From: Halieaceae bacterium UBA4452
Lineage (GTDB): Bacteria; Pseudomonadota; Gammaproteobacteria; Pseudomonadales; Halieaceae
DNA length: 23,907 nucleotides
Assembly (NCBI GenBank): GCA_002389505.1
Contig: DGPA01000001.1
Span: forward strand, 1-23,907
Direction: 5' to 3'
In this document: one piece after another, positions 1 through 6,468 of the stretch
Numbering within the stretch: the stretch's first letter is position 1
Layout of the letters: the number at the start of each line of letters is the position of its first letter
Position numbers and translations under genes: made by a program
The notes under the pieces: generated by a model
The model's database searches: none
Seen by the model: only the letters and a program-made list of their open reading frames with translations
What the model was told of the DNA's origin: nothing

Positions 1-91
1 GCCATGGTTTTTTCAGTGGCGTCTTTGCTGATGTGGGGTTTGGAGTTCGCTTCCTGCGAAAAGAGGCAGCGTGGCAGGTGGCGCCCTGGTT

Positions 92-119
92 GGGGGCACC
101 AGGAGGGGCCGGGCAGGGG
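92..119 (+). other. G-rich stretch, possible G-quadruplex
   Basis: Four G-runs (5, 4, 3 and 4 G) lie within 28 bases, separated by gaps of 8, 2 and 2 bases. The octamer GGGGCACC occurs twice nearby (93-100 and 116-123). Such spacing can allow a G-quadruplex on the plus strand, although the first loop is long. It sits about 50 bases past the 3' end of the minus-strand tRNA, so it could affect transcript ends there. That role is inference. No gene is visible in bases 1-166, and no U-tract terminator for the tRNA was found. Confidence 0.3.
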
Positions 120-166
120 CACCCTGTTCCTATGGCGCCCACAGATGAATCATGTTTTTGGTTAAA

Positions 167-243
167 TGGTGGGCCCAGTAGGACTTGAACCTACGACCAA
201 TCGATTATGAGTCGACTGCTCTAACCAGCTGAGCTATGGGCCC
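167..243 (-). tRNA. tRNA-Ile2 (CAU anticodon, probably lysidine-modified)
   Basis: On the minus strand the sequence folds into a full cloverleaf: a seven-pair acceptor stem beginning GGGCCCA, a D arm with AGCTCAGCTGGTTAGAGC, an anticodon loop CTCATAA and a T arm with GGTTCAAGTCC. The 3' CCA is encoded (167-169). The anticodon is CAT (plus-strand 207-209). That could mean Met, but the anticodon stem and variable region (CTCATAATCG, TTGGTCG) and the T loop TTCAAGT match the E. coli ileX-type tRNA much better than elongator tRNA-Met. In that class TilS converts C34 to lysidine so that it reads AUA. Identity as Ile2 rather than Met is inferred from resemblance; the tRNA itself is certain. Confidence 0.9.
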
Positions 244-603
244 GAAAAAGGACGGCAAAAGATCAGGTAGTTTATCAGAACATCGACCTGCGGCCAGCCT
301 ATCGATCACATTTCCTGCGCTTTGGGCGGCATACTCAGTTTTTAACCACCACTTTGCTATCAATTAGGTTAGTGTGGCAGTGGGGGATGCGTTCATGAAC
401 AATAATCAACTACTTCATCGGGGGAATGTCAGTGAAGCGCGCGACACCAGCGACAACGCTTTGCCGTCGAAAACAGTTGCCGGGTCAATGCCAGAGTCAA
501 TCCCGACGACTCTCACGCGGTGGCGGCGTGAGTGCTGGTATGCCATCCACGGTATGCCAGAACTATGTCATGGTAAGACCAACCTTCGCACGAGCGATGC
601 GTT
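244..603. other. Intergenic region between tRNA and COQ7-like gene
   Basis: This stretch separates the divergent tRNA and COQ7-like genes. Two short open frames overlap in its right half (374-607 and 426-614), but their predicted proteins show no recognisable motif and they run into the start of the COQ7-like gene, so I treat them as chance. The tRNA promoter should lie just right of 243; no convincing -35/-10 pair was seen. Nothing else was identified. Confidence 0.4.
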
Positions 604-1185
604 GTGAAACGTAGCGCAGAGTTACAGTTACAAACCCGCCTCATTGGAGCGGCCAACCACGCAAGCCATGAACTCCCTCCATGGTTAGTCGCAGATTTAC
701 GCGCTGACCACGCCGGCGAGGCAGGTGCCGTCATGATGTATCGCGGCATATTGTCAGTCAGTAAAGATCCTCATGTTCGCGCTTTTGCTGAGAGGCATTT
801 ACGCACTGAGTGTGGGCATTTGGCGAGCATCGCCGAGATCATGCCAGCCCGCTCCCAGACCCGGCTACTACCGATTTGGCGCATGATGGGATGGCTTACC
901 GGCGCGCTATCCGCCTTATTGGGCCCCCGCGCGGTCTTCGCTAATGTTCAGGCGGTGGAAACCTTTGTCGACCACCACTATCAAGAGCAAATTATCCGGC
1001 TTAGTGCAGAGGGGCCCTTTGCTGATGTCAGACAGCTGTTAGCCGACTGCCGGCAAGATGAAATCGATCATCGCGATGAGGCGGCAGGCTTAACCATGGG
1101 AAATGTCGGTCACATGGCTAAATGTTGGCAGGTGTTGATAGCCATGAAATTTAAGGTTGCCGTCTGGCTGGCCCGAAAATTTTAG
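604..1185 (+). CDS. COQ7-like demethoxyubiquinone hydroxylase family protein
   Basis: This predicted di-iron protein of the COQ7/CLK-1 family has 193 residues. Known members hydroxylate 5-demethoxyubiquinol in the last hydroxylation step of ubiquinone synthesis at the inner membrane. All six expected iron ligands are visible: Glu39 in DHAGEAGAV, Glu69 and His72 in ECGH, Glu119 in VETFVDHHY, and Glu153 and His156 in EIDH. The stretch around residues 90-115 is hydrophobic, as in the membrane-associated family. The length is close to the usual 200-215. The start is a GTG with a weak ribosome site; no better start exists before the conserved part. It stands alone, with no other ubiquinone gene nearby, so it may be the cell's main Coq7 or a diverged homologue. 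The family is clear; the exact substrate is inferred. Confidence 0.8.
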   Translation: MKRSAELQLQTRLIGAANHASHELPPWLVADLRADHAGEAGAVMMYRGILSVSKDPHVRAFAERHLRTECGHLASIAEIMPARSQTRLLPIWRMMGWLTGALSALLGPRAVFANVQAVETFVDHHYQEQIIRLSAEGPFADVRQLLADCRQDEIDHRDEAAGLTMGNVGHMAKCWQVLIAMKFKVAVWLARKF

Positions 1186-1212
1186 TGTTTTAGCCAGCTC
1201 CACACGCGGCTG

Positions 1213-1228
1213 CCCCGGTTGCCCGGGG
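1213..1228. terminator. GC-rich hairpin between convergent genes
   Basis: CCCCGG and CCGGGG arms flank a four-base loop TTGC in the 50-base gap between the convergent COQ7-like and SDR genes. The position suits a shared terminator. The plus-strand side is followed only by a weak GTGTTT, and the minus side has no T-run, so intrinsic termination is doubtful. Confidence 0.3.
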
Positions 1229-1235
1229 GCGGTGT

Positions 1236-2027
1236 TTAAGCGGGTTCCCAGCTTTGTGGCAGCGCGGCATTGACCACTCCACCGTCAACGGCAATTGACT
1301 CACCCACTACATAGTCACCCGAGCGCGCAGCGAGGTATATAGCGACCCCTGCCATGTCCTCGTCAATACCAATACGCTTATTGGGTATGGCGTCGGCAAC
1401 GCTGTCACCATGATCTCGTGCGGCTTGATTCATGTCTGAGGGGAAAGCGCCCGGACAAATAGCCGTGACGTTAATGTGATCTTCAATGAGTCGAGCGGCT
1501 GTGCGTTTGGTGAGGTTTATAACCGCAGCTTTCGATGCTTGGTAGCTATAGGTTTCCCAGGGATTCAAACGCAGGCCGTCGATAGATGCGATATTAATCA
1601 CCTTGCCGGGCTTATCGGCTCGCGCTGCTGCACGTAATAGGGGAAAAAAAGCTTGGGTTAGGAAAAAGGGTGCCTTCACGTTGAGCTCCATGACCTTGTC
1701 CCAGCCTTTTTCTGGAAATGCCTCAAAAGGTGCACCCCATGCGGCGCCGGCGTTATTCACTAAAATATCCAGTGCGCTTTCTTTGCTGGCATAGGCGTCA
1801 GCCAAGGCCCGACAGCCGTCGACAGTAGAGACATCCATAGGTAAAGAAAAACAGTGATCGCCCAGCTCCTCGGCGACTGCGTCGCAGATATCTGCTTTAC
1901 GGGATGAAATATAGACTTTGGCGCCCTGGTCGAGAAAACCCCTTGCGATCATGAGGCCAATACCCCGCGAGCCGCCGGTAATGAGTGCGGTACGGCCCGC
2001 TAAAGAAAAGAGTGATGATGTATCCAT
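1236..2027 (-). CDS. Short-chain dehydrogenase/reductase (SDR) family oxidoreductase
   Basis: This 263-residue classical SDR is a cytosolic NAD(P)-dependent oxidoreductase. Visible motifs, in order, are the Rossmann cofactor loop TGGSRGIG near residue 17, NNAGAA near residue 91, the catalytic Ser in INIAS near residue 146, the Tyr-x-x-x-Lys pair in YSYQASK near residues 160-166, and the PG motif CPGAFPSDM. The basic SSRK after the second strand suggests a preference for NADP(H), but this is inference. The ATG has a good AGGA site six to seven bases upstream. A possible -10 (TATACT, plus-strand 2092-2097) lies in the divergent region, with only a poor -35. The gene is not in an operon, so the substrate cannot be told; 3-oxoacyl-ACP reductases and sugar or alcohol dehydrogenases look alike at this level. 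Confidence 0.85.
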   Translation of the reverse strand: MDTSSLFSLAGRTALITGGSRGIGLMIARGFLDQGAKVYISSRKADICDAVAEELGDHCFSLPMDVSTVDGCRALADAYASKESALDILVNNAGAAWGAPFEAFPEKGWDKVMELNVKAPFFLTQAFFPLLRAAARADKPGKVINIASIDGLRLNPWETYSYQASKAAVINLTKRTAARLIEDHINVTAICPGAFPSDMNQAARDHGDSVADAIPNKRIGIDEDMAGVAIYLAARSGDYVVGESIAVDGGVVNAALPQSWEPA

Positions 2028-2270
2028 ATGAGTTCCTATTAGGTGTCAACTGACGCGAGGTTGAGATAGATATTGTTACCTGCGCACCGTCAGTATAGCG
2101 TGCTGTGGCCCTGTCGCTAAACCGTTAACGCCATGTCCTGAGTGGCAATTGTGTCGCATTGGCGCCAGTGGTGCTACGCTAATCAGGTAAGCGCATAGAG
2201 TCAATAATTATGCCGATGTTATCTAGGCCTGAAAGTGTAGATACGTTGCATTGTGGACAGTGAAAATCTT

Positions 2271-3050
2271 ATGACTGACGATATTCCTAGCCAGGCAGAA
2301 TTGGCCCGGCGTTTGCAGTATACGGCGCGGCTAGCGGTTGTGGGCAAAATGGCCTCGGGGGCCGCTCACGAGCTCAATCAGCCACTTAACGTTATTCGTA
2401 TGGCGGCATTTAATCTAAAGCGGGCTATTCAAAAGAATAGGCTCGATCCCGAGTTGGCGTTAGAAAAGCTAGCGAGGATTGATGAGCAAGTCACCCGTGC
2501 CGCGCGGTTAACCGCGGGCATGAAGGCATTTTCCCCGACGGCGCTGTCCCAAGACATAGTGCTTAGGCCCAGTGACGCCATTGCTGCAGCGCTCGAATTA
2601 CTCGCCAAACGCTTTTCAGCCGCCGATGCAGAGCTCCATTACCAGCCCACTGATGTCGCCTGTGAAGTTCAAGCGGCGCCTACTGCCTTGCAAGAGATTA
2701 TTTTTAATCTAGTGGATAACGCAGTGGAAGCGTTTATTCGCCAAGGACCTCAAGAGGTTGATGTTGCCGAACAAAGTAACCCCCGCATTATTGGCGTAGC
2801 TGAAAGCGTTGCCGAGGGGATTTTCAAACTAGTCATTACTGACAACGCGGGGGGCATTGACCCTGAAAAACGCACAGCGTTACAGGCACCTTTTGCCACT
2901 GAAGCCGACGATGGTACGCACCCCGGCATGGGCCTCGCCATTTGTCATGAAGTGGTCGCTGGCTTGGGCGGTTCCTTTGATTTGAGCAGCGATTCAATCG
3001 GTACCACCGCGACTCTATGCTTTCCGGTGCGGTGCTCAGCGGTTGAGTGA
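2271..3050 (+). CDS. Sensorless cytoplasmic histidine kinase
   Basis: The protein has 259 residues from the ATG at 2271, which has GGACAG about ten bases upstream. An in-frame GTG at 2253 lacks a ribosome site and is less likely. It consists only of the kinase core. The dimerisation/phosphoacceptor helix carries His33 in AAHELNQPL, followed by the ATPase domain with the N box NLVDNAVEA, the G1 box DNAGGI and the G2 box GMGLAICHEV. There is no membrane segment, PAS or other sensor domain. This HELNQPL type is typical of HisKA kinases of the NtrB/DctB-like group. No response regulator is nearby, so it is an orphan. Its 3' end overlaps the convergent beta-helix gene by 15 bases. Kinase activity is well supported; signal and partner are unknown. 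Confidence 0.85.
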   Translation: MTDDIPSQAELARRLQYTARLAVVGKMASGAAHELNQPLNVIRMAAFNLKRAIQKNRLDPELALEKLARIDEQVTRAARLTAGMKAFSPTALSQDIVLRPSDAIAAALELLAKRFSAADAELHYQPTDVACEVQAAPTALQEIIFNLVDNAVEAFIRQGPQEVDVAEQSNPRIIGVAESVAEGIFKLVITDNAGGIDPEKRTALQAPFATEADDGTHPGMGLAICHEVVAGLGGSFDLSSDSIGTTATLCFPVRCSAVE

Positions 3051-4478
3051 CAGCATGTAGCGGCCGACCTCAAGGCGCATGGCCTCTGACAAGTGATTTT
3101 GGGGGGGCATAGTAGGGAAGTCAGGCCGGTTTTTCTCAGGGGCGGCTATGTAGCGTGCAATAGCCTCTACGTCGTCGCCGTATTGCGCTTGAATAGCCAG
3201 CACCGGGGGTCCAATCATACGCACATTGAGCGTGTGGCAGCCGGCACAGATACCCTGATACACCAGCTCGGCGCCGTTAGCATCAACGGTAATGACCCGC
3301 GGTTCTGCAGGTTCCTCGCGCATTTTACTGGTCACTCCCCGTGACGTGTTGGGGGGCGGTGCTACGCTGGCGACCGCATCGGCTGCACGCACGGTGGTAC
3401 GCGCACAAACACCCCAATCATCTAAACCATAAGTACGATAAGCCGTTTTCTGACTGATGCAGGAGCCGCGTTCGGCATCTGCCGCTGCGTTATAAGCCAA
3501 GATATCGGGTCCCTTCGTGGACAGTTGGGTCAGCATGAGCGCCCGGACGTCAGTGACTGGATCATTGCCATTGTCATACATAACGTTGTCACGAATTTGA
3601 ACGCGATCCGGGTTAGGGTCCGATTGCGGATCTCCGGCGACATCGGTTGCAAAATCTTGACTGGTGATAATGATACCCGCGGTGTTGTTGCCGGAAATAA
3701 TATTGTCTTCAATAACGACGTCGTCCCCAGCGAGCACCAGTACGCCGGTCCCAGCAGGGATGTTCGATACCAATGAACCCGGGATCGCAAAATTGGGCGT
3801 GTTGTTATTAATAATGGTGTTACGTCGAATAATGGCGTCGTAGGAGGTCTTTATGGGAAGTCCCGGCGTTATGAAGACAAGAATGCCACCGGTATTGTTA
3901 TGCGCTATGTTGCCCTCGACTAAGGCGTGTCGAGAGTTCTCAATTTCAATGCCGGCGACATTATCGAAGACGCGATTGTTGCGCACGTCAATGTGGTCAC
4001 ACATGCCCACATAAATCGCAGCATCTTCAATGCCACTGAGAATATTATTTTCAATGAGACCATTTTCGCCGAATTCAGGAAAGATACCGTAGACGCCAGT
4101 GTCAATAATCCAATTGTTTCGAATAGAGAAATTATTGCCGGCCTGGCCCATGATGGCATTACCCTTGTAGTGCGTTATTTTGAACCACTCGACGCTAAAA
4201 CCGTTACCCGAGTACAAAATCGCATCGTTCAATTGCTTGTTGCCTTCAAGGGTCGGCCATTCGCCGTTTTCGATGACTCCCTGTAGCGTAATATTATCTT
4301 TGTCGACGTATACGGTCTCCTCATAGATGCCCGGATAGACTCGAATGGTGTCACCGACCTGAGCGCGGGTAATGGCCTCTTGTATCGACTCGCCGTTTTT
4401 AACTTCAAGCGTTGCGGCGCCTACTGCGTGACTGATAAACGCAATGGCTAATGCCATAAGTGTGAGGGTTTTAGTCAT
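3036..4478 (-). CDS. Secreted parallel beta-helix protein with C-terminal haem c domain
   Basis: The protein has 480 residues starting at the ATG at 4478, which has AGGAG nine bases upstream (4488-4492). A longer frame starting at 4502 has no such site. An N-terminal signal peptide (MTKTLTLMALAIAF, then SHAVGAA) precedes repeated right-handed beta-helix rungs over roughly residues 50-310. These show the NosD/CASH-type Asn-rich pattern (IRNN, IENN, VRNN, IEDN, IRDN) common in carbohydrate-active and scaffold proteins. After a Pro-rich linker near residue 380 comes a cytochrome c domain with CAGCH (residues 411-415) and a likely Met ligand in FPTMPPQ. Two further Cys (near 340 and 358) could form a disulphide. 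The start overlaps the end of the peroxidase gene by eight bases (ATGACTAA), so translation is probably coupled. I recall a TIGRFAM beta-helix family (TIGR03805) found beside haem proteins, but could not check membership. The function is unknown. Confidence 0.82.
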   Translation of the reverse strand: MTKTLTLMALAIAFISHAVGAATLEVKNGESIQEAITRAQVGDTIRVYPGIYEETVYVDKDNITLQGVIENGEWPTLEGNKQLNDAILYSGNGFSVEWFKITHYKGNAIMGQAGNNFSIRNNWIIDTGVYGIFPEFGENGLIENNILSGIEDAAIYVGMCDHIDVRNNRVFDNVAGIEIENSRHALVEGNIAHNNTGGILVFITPGLPIKTSYDAIIRRNTIINNNTPNFAIPGSLVSNIPAGTGVLVLAGDDVVIEDNIISGNNTAGIIITSQDFATDVAGDPQSDPNPDRVQIRDNVMYDNGNDPVTDVRALMLTQLSTKGPDILAYNAAADAERGSCISQKTAYRTYGLDDWGVCARTTVRAADAVASVAPPPNTSRGVTSKMREEPAEPRVITVDANGAELVYQGICAGCHTLNVRMIGPPVLAIQAQYGDDVEAIARYIAAPEKNRPDFPTMPPQNHLSEAMRLEVGRYMLSLNR

Positions 4479-5661
4479 GGGACTGCTCTCCTGTCGAGTC
4501 ATGTTGCTGCCGTCGCGCGGCGACAGCGCGCCCAGGCGCTAAGCCTGAGGGGAGTTCCACTGGAATGGTGGGTAAAAAGCTTTGATCAGTCAATGCGCCT
4601 AAGAATAACACGACATCGTCAAGTTCTCGGTCACTGAGTTCTGGGGTCCATATATGCCAATGGAGCTTGAGATCCTCACCTTCAGGTACCCCATGACCTC
4701 GACCGGCGGTATAAAATGCCACGGCCTCTCGCAGGCTGTCAAAATTACCCGCGTGCATATAGGGTGCGGTCAGCGCGCTATTGCGCAGCGAGGGCACCCG
4801 AAACCCCGCGCGCTGGGAGGCGTCGCCACTCACGCCTTGGGCGCCTATATCTAAGGGCGCGCCGTCGCGCTCAGGAACGCCCAAAACGGCAATCTGTTGG
4901 TTCGTGAATGTCGGCGGCGTGTGACATTCTGCGCAACGGGCGACAAAGGAGCGAAAAACATTGAGGCCGCTTATCTCCCGGGGGCTCAGCGCACTGTGCA
5001 GTCCATGGGCGTACAGATCATAGCGGCTGTTGAGTGATACCAGCGAACTCTGGAAGGCGACTAATGCGCTGCTGAGTTGCTCAAGGGTGGGGCCCTCGCC
5101 AGTAAATGCGGTGTTAAACAGCTGGGTGTAGCTGGCATTGGCGCGCAGGCGCGCTAACAATGTATCGGGGGTATTGCCCATTTCATGAGGAGAGTACAAG
5201 GGACCTTGCATTTGCGCTTCCAGCGAGGGTTGGCCCCCATCCCATAGCAGGCGCTCCATAAACGTAACGTTCCATAAGGAGGGGGCCGATCGCGCTAGCG
5301 CCTGTCCATTGGCACCAAGACTCTTGCGCCGACCATCGCTAAAGCCAAGGGCTGGATCATGACAGCTTGAGCAGGCCAGTCCTTGATTCGCCGACAGGAG
5401 CGGATCAAAAAACAGCAGTCGACCCAGATCAATTTGCTGCGGGGTAAAGCCATCCCGCCATGGGGGTAGGCCCGTCTTCAGGCCACCCACGCCTTTATCG
5501 TGGGGTGACGCATACTGCAAGTATTGGCTGTGAAGTTGACAGCGGCCTTGCTCGTCAATGCGCGTCGCGGGTGGGCAGTAGCCTGACAGCTCAATAGCGG
5601 CTAGCAGTGGCGACCAGCTGACTGCGACACACAGTAATAGCGTTCGGAGCGAATAGATCAT
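4471..5661 (-). CDS. Dihaem cytochrome c peroxidase / MauG family protein
   Basis: The 396 residues include a signal peptide (MIYSLRTLLLCVAVSW, cut near LLAA) and two haem c sites: CSSCH at 97-101 and CAECH at 243-247. The family landmarks LGRLLFFDPLLS, SCHDPALGFSDG, RSAPSLWN and TAPYMHAGNF are present. Family members are periplasmic. CcpA types reduce H2O2, while MauG types use a bis-Fe(IV) state to oxidise a partner protein. In REAVAFY the Tyr at 317 seems to stand where classical CcpA has a Met ligand, which leans towards the MauG side, but this is by-eye alignment. The gene overlaps the upstream cytochrome by ATGA and the downstream beta-helix gene by eight bases. A Cys pair near 29 and 41 may be a disulphide. 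The family is certain; the reaction is open. Confidence 0.88.
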   Translation of the reverse strand: MIYSLRTLLLCVAVSWSPLLAAIELSGYCPPATRIDEQGRCQLHSQYLQYASPHDKGVGGLKTGLPPWRDGFTPQQIDLGRLLFFDPLLSANQGLACSSCHDPALGFSDGRRKSLGANGQALARSAPSLWNVTFMERLLWDGGQPSLEAQMQGPLYSPHEMGNTPDTLLARLRANASYTQLFNTAFTGEGPTLEQLSSALVAFQSSLVSLNSRYDLYAHGLHSALSPREISGLNVFRSFVARCAECHTPPTFTNQQIAVLGVPERDGAPLDIGAQGVSGDASQRAGFRVPSLRNSALTAPYMHAGNFDSLREAVAFYTAGRGHGVPEGEDLKLHWHIWTPELSDRELDDVVLFLGALTDQSFLPTIPVELPSGLAPGRAVAARRQQHDSTGEQSHD

Positions 5662-6341
5662 GGCTGCCCAGCGAGCGTGCTGACATAGTGAGCAATGTCT
5701 TGAATAATCGCCGATTCCTTCACCGCTGGCGCAAAGCGATGCATCTGCGCGCCATAGCGGTCATCTGGGTGAGTTCCTCTTCTGCCATCGCGAAATTTTT
5801 CGTACTGCGCAACGAGGTACCAGTCATTGAGCGCGACTAAACTCGGCGCCTGCAGCGCGCTATTGCCTTGGCCCCTCGAGCCATGGCACGCCGAGCATAA
5901 ATTAGTGTGATAGTCCTTACCTCGAGCCAATCGTCCAGACAGCGTGGGCTGGGGTGCTTGATCGGGTAACAAGGTAACAAGCTCAGCGATTTGCTCAAGC
6001 TCGGAGGGGCTCATGCCCGCCAGAGAGGCGGCCATGCGCTGCCCCTCGCTGTCATCGGGGTGGGCTCCTCTAACGCCTGATTGAAAATGCTGTAGCTGGC
6101 GCCCTAGGTACCAAGAGGGTAGCCCTGTGAGCTTGGGTGCTGCCTGGGCTTCATTTCCACGGCCATCACGGCCATGACAACTTGCACAGGACGATAGCCA
6201 ACGTTGCAGAGCTGGGTGCTCAATTCCCGTCAAGTCCGCACTGGCGTTACCGGTGGTTGAGTCGCGGCTGTCACAAGCGGAGAGCAATAATATAAGTCCA
6301 CAGATGGACAGGATGAGTGTGCTGCGCTGTAGTGTGACCAT
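5658..6341 (-). CDS. Lipid-anchored dihaem cytochrome c (c4-type)
   Basis: The 227 residues start with a lipoprotein signal ending in the lipobox LLSAC (Cys23). The next residue is Asp, which in E. coli keeps lipoproteins in the inner membrane. Two cytochrome c domains follow, with CASCH at 52-56 and CSACH at 149-153. The halves are clear duplicates: each has a WYL segment, then RGAHPDD or RGTHPDD, then a likely Met ligand (Met103 and Met200). Related c4 proteins pass electrons from the bc1 complex to oxidases or peroxidases. As first gene of the operon it is a natural electron donor for the MauG/CcpA-like enzyme; this is inference. The ATG has no good ribosome site, so expression may be low or the true start may differ slightly. 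Confidence 0.87.
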   Translation of the reverse strand: MVTLQRSTLILSICGLILLLSACDSRDSTTGNASADLTGIEHPALQRWLSSCASCHGRDGRGNEAQAAPKLTGLPSWYLGRQLQHFQSGVRGAHPDDSEGQRMAASLAGMSPSELEQIAELVTLLPDQAPQPTLSGRLARGKDYHTNLCSACHGSRGQGNSALQAPSLVALNDWYLVAQYEKFRDGRRGTHPDDRYGAQMHRFAPAVKESAIIQDIAHYVSTLAGQP

Positions 6342-6370
6342 GATGTGTGCCGCTTTTTTATTTATCGAGC

Positions 6371-6383
6371 TAGGCTATGCCTA
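6371..6383. promoter_or_regulatory. Palindrome upstream of cytochrome operon
   Basis: TAGGC and GCCTA arms flank a three-base centre, about 30 bases before the start of the dihaem cytochrome gene. A regulator-binding site is possible. An AT-rich stretch (GATAAATAAAAAA on the minus strand) lies between it and the gene, but no convincing -35/-10 pair was found. Confidence 0.3.
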
Positions 6384-6399
6384 AACGGCAGCAAGCTCA

Positions 6400-6424
6400 A
6401 GACGCACCTGCCCACAGCGCGTCT
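6400..6424 (-). terminator. Hairpin downstream of rpoD
   Basis: AGACGC and GCGTCT arms (six pairs) enclose an inner CTG/CAG stem with a TGGG loop, 45 bases past the rpoD stop and before the cytochrome operon on the same strand. There is no T-run after it on the minus strand, so it may terminate weakly and let some rpoD transcription read through. Confidence 0.35.
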
Positions 6425-6468
6425 GTTGCAGGTTAAGGGTGGAGCGTCCTAGGGCAGATTTACCTGAC

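Noticed and set aside
167..243. tRNA as an attachment site for an integrated element bringing the accessory genes
   Set aside because: No integrase, no repeated tRNA end and no mobile gene seen in 1-6.4 kb.
167..243. Elongator tRNA-Met
   Set aside because: Anticodon fits, but anticodon-stem and T-loop sequence agree better with tRNA-Ile2; kept only as the alternative.
374..614. Two overlapping short open frames before the COQ7-like gene
   Set aside because: No recognisable motif, no ribosome site, frames overlap each other and the real gene start.
3927..4286. Open frame of 119 codons opposite the beta-helix gene
   Set aside because: Antisense to repeated Asn-rich codons that rarely give stops; no independent support.
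3036..4478. Beta-helix rung repeats as a DNA repeat or CRISPR array
   Set aside because: The repetition is at protein level only; DNA units are not conserved in sequence or spacing.
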